From assembly GCA_001936135.1 (NCBI GenBank), contig CP012818.1, positions 1,054,001 to 1,118,000 of the forward strand: a stretch of 64,000 nt of DNA, in the 5' to 3' direction. Under the pieces are notes generated by a model. That model searched no databases. It had not been told where the DNA came from and saw nothing but the letters and a program-made list of their open reading frames with translations. A program made the position numbers and the translations under genes. Below, one piece after another: positions 43,801 to 52,116 of the stretch (positions are counted from its first letter, which is position 1; the number at the start of each line of letters is the position of its first letter). Source of the stretch: Saccharomycopsis fibuligera x Saccharomycopsis cf. fibuligera (Eukaryota > Ascomycota > Saccharomycetes > Ascoideales > Saccharomycopsidaceae).

Positions 43801-43927
43801 CGCCAACGACGAGAAGGTTGGTGAGGTCATGGCGCAACAACAGCAAGAGGTCGGTGTAGTCTTGCCCGTTCTGGATGCTGGAGTAGAGCAGGCTGAAGAT
43901 GGTTGTGTCCCAGTGGAGCAGGCCCAT
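37841..43927 (-). CDS. NUP192: Nucleoporin Nup192 (inner ring scaffold)
   Basis: 2028 residues with ATG at 43927, longer than the ~1683 of S. cerevisiae. Nup192 (Nup205/188 family) is an all-helical solenoid of the nuclear pore inner ring that binds Nic96, Nup53 and Nup145N. The start matches the family (IFSLLYSSIQNGQ, then DGQTYELNDDFVLLALELSSELKIDQLVAAE). Conserved blocks include RRNNLLNFHQLLGQVFYALV and YDIQSLLQKHIPKL. Insertions of low-complexity sequence (Thr/Ala-rich near 680; Gln-rich near 1065; acidic near 1230) explain the extra length. The 5' part is unusually GC-rich and contains several CTG codons, unlike the rest of the gene. No introns are evident. Confidence 0.93.
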   Translation of the reverse strand: MGLLHWDTTIFSLLYSSIQNGQDYTDLLLLLRHDLTNLLVVGGENPASRNALETKKITAGDGQTYELNDDFVLLALELSSELKIDQLVAAEVLLNAKKFQDANSLTTSLLDAARVAYYKRQETIIYIFNYLVNAAPPAQLSVLFRDLRAGGFVIDSLLGSFKHIEAELEQIHESLRELKILEPNFVPTVEFKTRLGFRRNNLLNFHQLLGQVFYALVLNDHIDFVSNSHFKQILSHLVASFDADDSFVLHYLPGLYSYVIAITKHEQKTQCVIELYEYFNNELSTKNIETTLLKHPIKATVVFFFYCFMSNWLQGEWFTLEQQQANFDTYFNSMQISVLKLIKLGALEQLMVIASEVFSNDPSQYLLNHVQFYDIQSLLQKHIPKLIPKKVLDIDEERTKQLQELITSSRNSSLLFDSERRTTYPKIYLESHLNLAIHKTTKILFHAIIDDFLGVFLSNFSNILIRICDSEEDFYLTNIKNPNSADLTIDELAENADLERLYLIMYFNFFNRATPLNIWNKQYVEAEDTNFLEFLDWGIAKTTNTLIKSCFLLVLSALAENQENALHVYEFLNDDDILDDGNSSKLLLGADSTIASSLTGSKALVSVAEDKKDSKLSWDFIFSSLKSQNLTFHKNYEKFISKFQNSYNQLLLPSSSIQTFHTFFGNKDLAAGPTATGAATATTAATAAPNTTANSDLKAKENDITLEDLELSEEEIIELSSYFKLIYSSALNNATVKELFYQKNNFELLDVLFDFLHNLTNIASLKSTFNPAAAAVAAAVGGFNTETHTNMKSETFLIGLILNVVKALVPQTQTYETIKIKNKIWNKLDEWVFKNKLSTVNNRNAKTPSFRNFFNNIFLEFNDVYGFLSLFEVLLSPPSASTPAKKDTDEDDFYTGNDVDGEGFGLPFPKNLGASYRKAGIWPYIDYFLNDIFVNLTSKNLDVKRKNSLLTIILNISLNSFKYFNPLLPLTFRSARISNLDAIVQGANFVEYLKENPATAVMNYAFSNKVREVLFKCISIGQDEIADKNSNDLTVQIVKLALNIMLRILKFEDTYINVVLPAMKKQQQQQQQQKFKSSTATGTSVTGELFYLPHDIGTHGLKTFYNALSFNLPTIGHLGLYVNSNLASISLVSLELLDLIAKSPQFLVPNNASAYASGNSSSLPLIKRNRLLTIFETIDESTRIRLAFVDQFEAIFTDVEDEEEEEQQTQNELKLVDESLRLKVKILNFIDARLSESQQQITLGEYLLGFEQSTFNKLTLGSNNALGTIASPRSLFDSLMTTFDLCLEQYHSSPSSLNYSSVRLSSLILKIVLKLCKKPVTSSLVLSHLEKNYGFYEKLIRNEPIIDLEKTRFSNEVFNNDFNDYGSNFTIYSTGMGALLSFLQNRSELLQFLILELNRVSYQGSLLKIDHAVNSLINTDSSSTNNFALNNAPKLLLFLDVLDFNIRQYPDGSLLASNLKYFDVATLASIYQDNDGALKLLDSAMDLSDIDGTKKLVPVYDLSILNLALNLLLKRLSSENRYVSEKKLADNKLEVKFWQDLENKARKAKNSNSSNISLMVPTAVALDGRAPPAVIPASNQQEVLKEKDHIIKFVVNLQASRDFKVAQLASLHSWVQLIQVILLNNKLNDELKAKFALQVFELIIPRINSYYDYDISYSKELISLSISMFDVYVASIQKLNSDNGNENADLALLYERLYPLFQTCLNGITNKSLIPSLRSDLYALTNKYLLWVIGHDLFFRKIAKVIRLSNEKLLQIICTDISNGDDSNRITALILLESFCRLSNASKVNFMVDYLVQNNFLVTLIRSIKRTDNLLALTTKNNNSGVTLDSLLYELTAFKATLYFLIRVSETKAGSNHLVQCDIFKTLQKLSFLQVDPDLGLDILLDEYSVDADNKSFVRISLSLDRPLTLGKKNDANINISNNKNENTKISLFELFVPVFQLVTAILVSMGPSNKHLIDTVRDLLKQHQKLFVGVLKRHQLIELETMGNGDKLGNEVYAKGEISHVGLVKLSDLFVLLSALTDYKGVF

Positions 43928-43964
43928 TGTGCGGTGGCTGGATGTTGTCCTTTGCGAGCCAGTT

Positions 43965-44010
43965 CTGGTGCTGGTGCTGGTGCTGGTGCTGGTGCTGGTG
44001 CTGGTGCTGG
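43965..44010. repeat. Hexanucleotide tandem repeat (CTGGTG)
   Basis: Nearly eight perfect copies of a 6-bp unit, 40-80 bp upstream of the NUP192 ATG, within its presumed 5'UTR or promoter. Confidence 0.93.
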
Positions 44011-44312
44011 CGTTGCCGGCGGTTAATGATTTCGGTGGTTGTTAATGTTTTTGTTGTTTTTGTTTTTGTTTAGGCGCCCTGGGGGAAAAAAATTGGTGTG
44101 GGCGGGTAAACTGGTGTTGGCGATGGACCGCTGCCGCAGATATAGCAGCTCTAGACATAGTCTACAGCTACACTACGGGAGCTACACGATGGCACTACCG
44201 GGCAGCGCGAGCGAGGAAGCGGAAGAGAAGCAGAGGCAGAGCTGAGCAGAAGGGAGCTGCTGCTGTGTGTCCACGGGAAGCTGTTCTGGCGCCGGCTGCT
44301 GCTACAAGCAGT

Positions 44313-44345
<33 letters not shown>
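44313..44345. repeat. 7-bp tandem repeat (GGCCAGA)
   Basis: About 4.7 perfect copies of a GC-rich heptamer in the NUP192 upstream region. Confidence 0.93.
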
Positions 44346-44648
44346 CTTGCGAACCACTTCGCAGCTGCCGTCGCTCAGAGGCAGCTGAGGGCGCGAATGG
44401 GATACACCACAGTGTGCACTGTCCATATATGTGACCGCTAGAATACTAGTTTTAAGTCAGTGAGAGTCAGAAGTACTATAGTAGTACAAGAAAAGTAATC
44501 AGTAATACCGTAATGTAAACCGTAATAATACAAACTAAATTCGCCGAATATACATACCGAATAATTATGTTGCTGTCGAATAGTTATGGTGTATACCAAA
44601 ACATGTGTCAAACATGGTAATACTCAGTCCAACTTGTCAAACGTGCAG

Positions 44649-44709
44649 CATGGTGAAAATATGTTGAAATATGTTAACAACATGGTGAAAATATGTTGAA
44701 GATATGTTG
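44649..44709. repeat. Direct repeat of about 27 bp
   Basis: Two copies of CATGGTGAAAATATGTTGAA plus ATATGTT start at 44649 and 44681, with one base inserted in the second. Weaker related words (AACATGG) occur just upstream. Confidence 0.8.
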
Positions 44710-45583
44710 TGTTTAAAAGGGGTAGTTCTCTACTAAGTATTTTAAGCACGTTTGTTATGGTTGTTATCGTTATCGATGGGTATATCGGCTTGTCCTTTAT
44801 TCCGCCCATCGCTATACACACAAGTTAAAAGGAATACGTTACCGACCTTTAGACAAGATTTTCGACAACTTGAAGGATCCTTCAGACGGTTGTGAAAACA
44901 TTATCAGGAATGCGAACACAATGAAGGAAAATGTTCGCAACACTTCCCTGTCTCGACAAAATTTCGCCCTCGAAATTATCTCCAATCTGTACTACCCAGC
45001 GAAGGTCCAGAATTTCACGAGCCAATCCTGGTACACGAAGTGGGAAACATATAACCGCTATTACCACATTGCGGACCAAATCCAAAAACCACTCCCATCG
45101 TTCCATTCCGCTCTTTCAACTTGTAGAAGATAAACAAAAATAGGAAGAAATGTTAACATCAAAAATTTATAAGTGAAAAGTGCAAATTGCATGCATGCTG
45201 AATGAAAAATAAGAAACATAAAAGTAAAAAGCTCTTCTTTTGGCCAGAAAGAAAAGGTGTGATGCGTTCATGTGCACATCCCGGCTAATTGACTGCTAAC
45301 CAATTTGCAATGCATTTCTAAGGCAGAGCCAACGCCGGCAGGTCCAATCAGAGTTGCCTTGTCAGTAATCGGTACCTGGTCTATACTAAATCTCCGTACA
45401 ATGATTTGCCATTAAATACGTCAGACTAGCAGAGCAATAAATATAAAATAAAATACCATCATCCATCCAGATCCGTTTCAATCAACTCGATAATTCAGCG
45501 TTTCGCTTATTTTAAAGATGTACATAAACGTCCGTCTTTCGTATCGATGATCTCCAAGAATCCAAAACTTCGAAGAGGACTAG

Positions 45584-45588
<5 letters not shown>

Positions 45589-45624
<36 letters not shown>
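45589..45624. repeat. (AT)18 microsatellite
   Basis: Thirty-six bases of perfect AT repeat, followed by CT-rich sequence, about 260 bp upstream of the phosphoesterase start. Confidence 0.95.
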
Positions 45625-45626
<2 letters not shown>

Positions 45627-45841
45627 GCTCTCTGTCTCTCTATATGCTGGAGTCCATCCCCATGTTCCGCTTGCAGAGCGCAAGCAGCGGATGTGCACTA
45701 AGCGTCTGCGCCCCCCGTGACTGGCAGAGTTTTACATCTTCCAGTAAAAACAACAACACACCGTTCGACTGCTGCAATAACAATGCGAATAGCACCGGTG
45801 TAAGCAGCATCCCATCAGCCCAGGACCTGCTCTCCAGCCAA

Positions 45842-45883
45842 CGCCAGCACCGCCAGCACCGCCAGCACCGCCAGCACCGCCAG
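45842..45883. repeat. 9-bp tandem repeat (CGCCAGCAC)
   Basis: Four perfect copies plus a partial one, ending at the ATG of the phosphoesterase gene. Confidence 0.93.
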
Positions 45884-45885
45884 CC

Positions 45886-47502
45886 ATGACCCAGCCGTTG
45901 CGCAAGAGGGCCGCCAACACGCCCATCCCCTTGTACAACCCGGCCAGCATCGACCGTGAGCAGCAGCAGCCGTTCAAGCCAAAGAGAAAAACACCCAGCA
46001 ACTGGGTGCGCCGCATCAACTGGCACTACATCCTCGTGGTATCCCTCGTGTGGTACACGACGTTGTACTACTTCCAGAGAATAAAGCCAAGGTCCGCCAT
46101 CTCGAAGTGCCACTGGGACAACTGGGAGAGCTTCCAGCAGCCAAACGGGCAGCCGCACCGTGTTTTGTTGATCGCAGACCCGCAGCTTGTCGACGACCAC
46201 ACCTACCCCAAGAGACCTCGCTGGATCCAGTACCTCACCAGGAAGCTATCAGACAACTACATGTCCGTCAACTACCGCTTGCTCCAGCACAGGCTCAAGC
46301 CGCACTCGACGATCTTCCTCGGCGACTTGTTTGACGGTGGGCGCGAGTGGCATGACGACGCCAAGTGGTACGACGAGTGGAAGAGATTCAACAGAATCTT
46401 TCCCAGCTATCCCCACGGCAGGTACTACTACAACATTCTCGGCAACCACGATGCCGGATGGGACCGCACCATGAACAAGACCTTGATCAACCGCTTCAAA
46501 GTGATCTTTGGCGACTCGAACGACTACAGCGTCATCGGCAACCACACGTTTCTCTTCTTGGACACGATCTCCCTCTCAGCCACAAACAACAACGACTCCT
46601 CCATCTACCAGGAGGCACGCTTCTACCTCGACAACTTGACCAGCGTGTACCTACCGCAGCAGGACACCGCGCAACGGCAGAAGGGCCAGGCTCCATTGCC
46701 CAGGGTCCTACTTACGCATGTGCCGTTTTTCAGAAATCCAAACACCCAGCCATGCAGAGGTCCGAGAGAGCACAAGGAGCCATTCCCGTTGATGAACGGC
46801 GGCACTTTCCAAACCGTGCTATGGCCCGACTTGACCAACGAGCTACTCAACAAGCTCCATCCACAGGTGATATTCTCCGGCGATGACCACGACTACTGCG
46901 AAATCGATCATCATTACGTGGCTCCCGACCCGCTTACTAACCAAAACGCGCAGCTGCAGAGCAGAGAAATCACTGTCAAGTCTTTCTCAATGAACATGGG
47001 GGTCGACTACCCAGCAGCGCAGCTATTATCGCTATACAACCCGTTAGACGCCACTGAAGCAGCGTTGAATCCAAACCCGCACACTTACCAAACAAAGATA
47101 TGTTTTCCCTTTGCTCCCTTCACCACCCTCTACGCTTACGCGGCTTTGCTACTACTAACCATTGCGCACTGGGCTTTGCTTGCCTTCTATCCGGCGACGC
47201 TTCGCCTCATTGAGACACGAGTGCACGCTGTAATGGACCCTGTGATAGTGAGCCTCTTACGTGCTACTCCATTCTTGAGATTCGTCTTCACCAACGAAAA
47301 CAGCAGCACCAGCACCAGCACCAGCAGCAATGGGAGCTACGACTTATTGTCTGCTAGCGATGACGATTTCGACGCAAAGTCAAGCGGGCTTCTGCAAGGT
47401 CGAAACCTGAGAAATGGAGGCTTGGTCGTGTTTGGCGTGAATTTTGCCTTGCAAGTTGTGGTCATTTATACCTTGTTTGCCTATTTTCATGTCAATATAT
47501 AG
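45886..47502 (+). CDS. CDC1/TED1-family metallophosphoesterase (GPI-anchor remodelling)
   Basis: 538 residues with ATG at 45886. Members (yeast Cdc1 and Ted1, mammalian PGAP5) are ER/Golgi membrane phosphoesterases that remove ethanolamine-phosphate from the GPI glycan and aid export of GPI proteins. Metal-binding motifs, in order: IADPQLVDDHTYP (about 96-108), GDLFDGG (146-152), LGNHD (185-189), LLTHVPFFR, and FSGDDHDYCEI. A membrane segment at about 47-62 precedes the catalytic domain. Two more hydrophobic segments follow it (about 405-430 and at the extreme C-terminus). I cannot separate Cdc1 from Ted1 by eye. The gene is strongly GC-rich for this window and prefers CTC and TTG for Leu; the few CTG codons sit in poorly conserved polar positions. 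Confidence 0.9.
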   Translation: MTQPLRKRAANTPIPLYNPASIDREQQQPFKPKRKTPSNWVRRINWHYILVVSLVWYTTLYYFQRIKPRSAISKCHWDNWESFQQPNGQPHRVLLIADPQLVDDHTYPKRPRWIQYLTRKLSDNYMSVNYRLLQHRLKPHSTIFLGDLFDGGREWHDDAKWYDEWKRFNRIFPSYPHGRYYYNILGNHDAGWDRTMNKTLINRFKVIFGDSNDYSVIGNHTFLFLDTISLSATNNNDSSIYQEARFYLDNLTSVYLPQQDTAQRQKGQAPLPRVLLTHVPFFRNPNTQPCRGPREHKEPFPLMNGGTFQTVLWPDLTNELLNKLHPQVIFSGDDHDYCEIDHHYVAPDPLTNQNAQLQSREITVKSFSMNMGVDYPAAQLLSLYNPLDATEAALNPNPHTYQTKICFPFAPFTTLYAYAALLLLTIAHWALLAFYPATLRLIETRVHAVMDPVIVSLLRATPFLRFVFTNENSSTSTSTSSNGSYDLLSASDDDFDAKSSGLLQGRNLRNGGLVVFGVNFALQVVVIYTLFAYFHVNI

Positions 47503-48543
47503 TGCATGGAGTTTTGGTGAATAGCATAAGGACAGAAGATCACACACGATTTTGTTATAATATACTGATATATTGTTGTGTTTGTCTGACTTTCTTTGTA
47601 ACGCGCCCTACTGTTTCGGGCTTGTCATGCGCAGCCAAGTATATACAGCTCAATACAAGAAACAGTGGTTGCTGCTGGCTAAATGACTAACCTCGGAGGG
47701 TGTCGTGTTAGGAGAGCACTCCGTGTATTTCAAGCGGGAAGCTAACGATGACCACAAAGGTAAAGTTAATAGTATCGGCGGACTGAGCTTAGACTTGTGT
47801 TGCGTGTATATCTTTGGAGTAAGCTAATTCTTACATCTGTGAGTCCCCGGGGGTCGGTAGTTGAACCATGTAGAAGAATGATTAAGATTTGCTTGATAAA
47901 TAGGAGAAACGTTCATGTCTAAAAAAAGTTATATCGTAACAACTCAAGCATGAATGAATGGATGAAGTCGCTTTAACAATATAAAACCCACTCCAAGCTG
48001 CAACAGTCTATTCCGGGCAGAAAATCAAAATCAACATAATAAAACATGCATCAAAATTTCACATAGAGGAGTCTTTTATTTCTCAGTCAGATACAAGTGC
48101 ACATCCTTATACAAATAGGATATAATAAAGTCACAAAAGGATTTATTAGAACAGCTAATAAAAAGAAGTTGAGACGTAAGAAAGCTCCTGTGTTTATTGT
48201 AATTGTCAAGAACCAGCTAGGAATGGCTTCTTGTATAGTTATCATACGAGGCGAGCCATCACCATAGTAGTCATTTCAGAGATTTCTCTCGGTGCCAGGT
48301 CCAAAACATCCCGCGCAATTACCAGTTCGTTGAGTAGCGACTATTCTAACCCGAACATTTACAGAGCACTTATGCCATTTGCTAAGCTATTAATGTGACT
48401 AGAACTTTGAAAGGAGAATGAATTAAATGAGATTGTAGTGAGTTTGTTTGCTTATGCTAAATATGATAAAAAAAGGCCGCTAAATAAACAACGAGGAAAA
48501 AAAAAAAAAAGCAATGAAAAGGTTTGTTTCGTCTTACCCAGTC
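47503..48543. other. Convergent intergenic region
   Basis: About 1 kb between the phosphoesterase and MCY1 ends. No gene or RNA is recognised; a 15-base A-run lies near 48500. Confidence 0.55.
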
Positions 48544-49758
48544 TTACTCGGAGTTCAAAATCTCTTCGAGAGTCACCTCACTATCTTCTTTTGCCGCAAG
48601 TTTCCAAAACTTACTCAAATGTCTAGCCCCTGAATCAGTGGCCATCATGAATATCTGTTTACCTGGCCCTAATTTCTTTGCTGCTTTAACACACCCAACT
48701 GCCGCGATAGCTGATGCGCTGCCCCAAAAATACCCGTCATTCACAGATAGAAACTTGGCCATCTTCAAAGCTTGGATATCAGTGGCTCTAATCGCTTCAT
48801 CAATTAGCTCTTCCCCTACTAGAAAGTTATGGGTCAATCTATTCAACCCGATTCCCTCAATTAGTGTATCTACTTGATGCCTTCTTCTGGTTCCCTCTTT
48901 TTCCACCTTGTCATACAACACGCCGTAATTTATCCGGTTAAAGAAACCAGACCCTTGTGGGTCTGCTAGAAACACCTTCATGTGCGGGATTCTTTCCTTC
49001 AAGTACTTACTTATTCCAGAAATCGTGCCGCCAGTGCCTGCTCCAGCAACAAAGCAATCAATGTTACCATTGTCCATCTGCTGGTAAATCTCTGGGGCGG
49101 TTTGAGTATAGTGTACTTTCCAGTTATTGTCATTTTCAAACTGGTTGGCAAATAGCCCTTGGGCTTCTGTGGTTTTGTCCTCGGTTAGCTCCTTGGCTCT
49201 CTTGCTGGCTAAATTTACGAATTGATCAGGATCCACAATCGACGCTGGCTTGACTTTTTCCACCGTAGCCCCAAGCGATTCCAAAAGAGTGACCTTTTCC
49301 GGCGAAGTATCATCTTGAAGACAAATATGGACTTTGTAGCCAAGAGACGTAGCAACCGTGGTTATGGAAATCCCCGTTGACCCCGAGGTCCCTTCAAAGA
49401 TCACGTCGCCCCTGCCTGGTTTAATGAGTCCCTGAGACTCTGCCTTGCGGATAAGTTCAAGAGCAACCCGGTCCTTGGATGATCCACCAGCATTGGTCAA
49501 TTCCAATTTAGCATAGATGTCGCAGCCAGTTAGCTTGGAAAGACTGTTGATGCGGACTAGCGGAGTGTTCCCAATCAAGTCTGGGAGCCCATTGACTTTT
49601 TTGCGTGGTAGCGTGGGACCAAATTGGTTGTTGTTGTTGTCATTGTTGCTGTTATGCGTTTGGTCTTTTTGGGATAAATGGCGTTTGAGTTCATAAAGGA
49701 TGAAGATGATGGATGTGAGAGTGGTTGCTTGTAGTGCAACGTCTTTCCATTGGGGCAT
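48544..49758 (-). CDS. MCY1: Cysteine-synthase-like PLP enzyme Mcy1
   Basis: 404 residues with ATG at 49758. Fold-type II PLP enzyme of the O-acetylserine sulfhydrylase / cystathionine beta-synthase family. The PLP lysine is Lys95 in NAGGSSKDR, the phosphate loop is GTSGSTGI (123-130), and GAGTGGTISG is conserved. An N-terminal hydrophobic anchor at about 8-24 followed by basic residues fits the mitochondrial outer-membrane location reported for S. cerevisiae Mcy1 (YGR012W). Signature blocks such as ADPQGSGFFNRINYGVLYD and VEKEGTRRRHQVDTLIEGIGLNR match that protein rather than other cysteine synthases. No in-frame CTG codon was found. The reaction in vivo is not certain. It is divergent from RRD1. 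Confidence 0.93.
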   Translation of the reverse strand: MPQWKDVALQATTLTSIIFILYELKRHLSQKDQTHNSNNDNNNNQFGPTLPRKKVNGLPDLIGNTPLVRINSLSKLTGCDIYAKLELTNAGGSSKDRVALELIRKAESQGLIKPGRGDVIFEGTSGSTGISITTVATSLGYKVHICLQDDTSPEKVTLLESLGATVEKVKPASIVDPDQFVNLASKRAKELTEDKTTEAQGLFANQFENDNNWKVHYTQTAPEIYQQMDNGNIDCFVAGAGTGGTISGISKYLKERIPHMKVFLADPQGSGFFNRINYGVLYDKVEKEGTRRRHQVDTLIEGIGLNRLTHNFLVGEELIDEAIRATDIQALKMAKFLSVNDGYFWGSASAIAAVGCVKAAKKLGPGKQIFMMATDSGARHLSKFWKLAAKEDSEVTLEEILNSE

Positions 49759-50083
49759 AATTGACGTGTTTAGGGTATGGTTGTTATTGGTTATTGCTGT
49801 TGATCACCAGGAATATGATCGGCTGCTACTACATCTAGTCTGGCAACATCAATGCTGTTGATTTGATGCTCTTCCATTGTAAATTGAATTTTTTTTGTTT
49901 GTTTTTTCTTGTGATAGAAAAATATTAAGAGGGTGCTGCACCCGCCGTCTCTGAGTTTTAGTTGCCGGCGATCGAGTTATTATATAACTACTACAAGACC
50001 TTTACCAGTAAGTATGCTGAGCATCTCTAACCATTGCCAATTCACTTCCTATAACCACAACTAGAGCTACGGCGGCCTATTCA
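49759..50083. promoter_or_regulatory. Divergent MCY1/RRD1 promoter region
   Basis: 325 bp between two divergent starts. No specific factor site was recognised. Confidence 0.5.
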
Positions 50084-51526
50084 ATGATTGACGAGCCAAA
50101 GGTATTCGATACGTTGGGCCAACATCCCAACTTTTTTGACCCAGTGAAGCAAATCAACGATGCGAACGGCGTGGAGCTTTTTCAGCGCTCAGTGGCCATG
50201 AACCATCTTAGCCAAGTGCTCAACCAGATCTTGTACTTGACTTCAATGGTAGAATGCCCCGATGGTTTGCTAGACTCAGAGATAGTGTCTTCAAGTGGTA
50301 AAAGCGAACAGCCTGATACCAGTGCTGCTAGCTCTGCTGCTTTCACTGCCGCTACTGCTGCTCCATTCAAGAGAAAGACTACTGCCACCAGTTCTAGGAA
50401 TAGACTGCATCCTCATCATGCAAGACCCTTGCCACCAAAATTCAATGATGGCGACGTTGGGACCAAAGCAGAGTCGAGTGATGCTAATAACAACAGTAAT
50501 GATAATGGAGCAAGCCAAACAATGAAACATAAAAATGATATCGAAAATGATAAGGATAAGGATAAGGATAACCCCCAAATAACTAAACATTACTACAACA
50601 GCAACAATGATAAGCTATGGCACATCGTCAACTCTGTCAATTCCAAGGGCGTTGCTGCAGTCATCTCTATCCTCAGCGCAATGTCACAACTTGTTGATGA
50701 AACCCCGCCAGTCCCGGGCCCTCGACGTTACGGCAATGCTGCGTGCCGTGAATGGCATGCTAAGCTTGAAGCCAACATTGACAATTTACTAACGCAACAA
50801 ATCATTGATGCCAAACTCTATACTGGCTCCAGTTGCGCTAACTACATTATGGAAATCAAGCACTACTTGCTCAATGCTTTCGGGTCCAAAGTGCGGTTGG
50901 ACTACGGCACGGGACACGAACTTAGCTTTTTAGCCTTTGTTGGGGCCCTTTGGATGAGCGATGTGTTGCAAAAGATGGATGGGATTAAGTTTTTGGTGAT
51001 TTTTGCTAAATACTATGATTTAGTAAGAAAACTCATCTTGCAGTATACGTTGGAACCCGCGGGGTCCCATGGCGTATGGGGGCTTGATGATCATTTTCAT
51101 TTGTCTTATTTGATTGGAGTATCACAGCTTGTGGATTTGAAAGAACTTGAAGAAAATATCAATGTTGCTACTACTGCTGCTAAGACCAAAAGCAGTTATC
51201 CAAGACAATCATCAAGGATAATACCTAGTCCCCAATCAGTAATAAATCGTGAAGTGGTTGATCACTTCAAACTTAAAAACTTGTATTTCAACTCCATTGC
51301 CTTCATTTACAAAGTCAAGCATGGCCCGTTTTGGGAAACTTCGCCGATATTATACGACATTTCGGGGGTCAAATCGTGGAAAAAAATTCTTGTCGGTTTA
51401 CAAAAAATGTATAAGGTTGAGGTACTTGGGAAATTTCCCGTAGTACAACATTTCTATTTTGGTGGGGTTTTTTATCCTTGGATTGATGCGACTTCGGGTA
51501 AACCCTTGCCTTCTAGTATATCGTAG
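50084..51526 (+). CDS. RRD1: PP2A phosphatase activator (PTPA) Rrd1
   Basis: 480 residues with ATG at 50084. Rrd1 is a peptidyl-prolyl isomerase that activates PP2A-type phosphatases and acts in TOR and stress signalling. PTPA core motifs are present: FDPVKQI near the start, DETPPVPGPRRYGNAACREWH, FGSKVRLDYGTGHELSFLAF, YTLEPAGSHGVWGLDDHFHLSYLIG and FPVVQHFYFGGVFYPW. The last segment and the length favour Rrd1 over Rrd2. Two low-complexity insertions interrupt the core: an Asn/Asp/Lys-rich region at about 75-175 and a loop near 370-385. Neither removes a conserved motif. Confidence 0.95.
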   Translation: MIDEPKVFDTLGQHPNFFDPVKQINDANGVELFQRSVAMNHLSQVLNQILYLTSMVECPDGLLDSEIVSSSGKSEQPDTSAASSAAFTAATAAPFKRKTTATSSRNRLHPHHARPLPPKFNDGDVGTKAESSDANNNSNDNGASQTMKHKNDIENDKDKDKDNPQITKHYYNSNNDKLWHIVNSVNSKGVAAVISILSAMSQLVDETPPVPGPRRYGNAACREWHAKLEANIDNLLTQQIIDAKLYTGSSCANYIMEIKHYLLNAFGSKVRLDYGTGHELSFLAFVGALWMSDVLQKMDGIKFLVIFAKYYDLVRKLILQYTLEPAGSHGVWGLDDHFHLSYLIGVSQLVDLKELEENINVATTAAKTKSSYPRQSSRIIPSPQSVINREVVDHFKLKNLYFNSIAFIYKVKHGPFWETSPILYDISGVKSWKKILVGLQKMYKVEVLGKFPVVQHFYFGGVFYPWIDATSGKPLPSSIS

Positions 51527-52116
51527 TTCTAGCATATAGATTCAAACAATCTTGGTAGGTTTTAGTTACAATAATTAAATAGTTTGATAGCTTTTCAACA
51601 TAATTGCAAATTTTGTAGTCAATCATGCCATTTCGTGGGAAAAGAAACACTAAACCGGGTTCATATACCAAATTTTGATAGCTTTGACCCTTGCTTAAGC
51701 CAACTGCAATCTATTGGCATTCGTGTTCTGCACACCACAGGGCGCAGTAGCGGCGGGAGCTATAAAGTCTCATACGATAGGCAAAATATTGGATCAACTG
51801 CTAATGGTTCATCTAACTCCAGCTAGTATGACTGAAGCAGATGGCTGAGACGCGTTCATTTGTAGCTGCATGCTTTTTAAACTACTATCAGAATGATACG
51901 CCCGTAGTTGGAGCTGGTTGACTGACTAACAGACAGATTACCGAATAAACACTGTATGCATCAAATTCCTATACAGATGGTGCCATACATACCATAGCGG
52001 TAATAAACAGGTAAACAAAACTAAAAACACTCAAACTTTGTGTAAAAATACATTAACAGTAACTATATAAAGTGGACAAAAGTATAATTCAAATTCTAAA
52101 AAAAAAAATGCTATAT
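51527..52116. other. Convergent intergenic region
   Basis: 590 bp between the ends of RRD1 and NOC2. A plus-strand open frame up to 80 codons (51584-51826) lacks an ATG start and known homology; nothing else was seen. Confidence 0.5.

Larger units (their letters stand above)
43928..45885. other. Long divergent intergenic region NUP192 / phosphoesterase
   Basis: Nearly 2 kb. GC-rich shoulders next to each gene flank an AT-rich core (about 44.4-45.6 kb). It has four short tandem repeats and an 87-codon plus frame at 44870-45133 without recognised homology. No RNA gene was recognised. Confidence 0.55.

Noticed and set aside
43118-44026. 302-codon plus-strand open frame antisense to the NUP192 5' end
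   Set aside because: It mirrors the GC-rich coding strand of a conserved gene, and its C-terminus is just the translated tandem repeat; no independent homology.
44870-45143. Overlapping open frames of up to 87 codons in the NUP192/phosphoesterase spacer
   Set aside because: Several frames are open at once in both strands and none resembles a protein family.
46365-46886. 173-codon alternative plus frame inside the phosphoesterase gene
   Set aside because: Overlaps conserved catalytic motifs in the main frame; its openness follows from high GC.
50008-50064. Possible 57-nt intron (GTAAGT ... CTAAC ... CTAG) just before RRD1
   Set aside because: Very short, no upstream in-frame ATG, and the RRD1 start at 50084 already matches the family; at most a 5'UTR intron.
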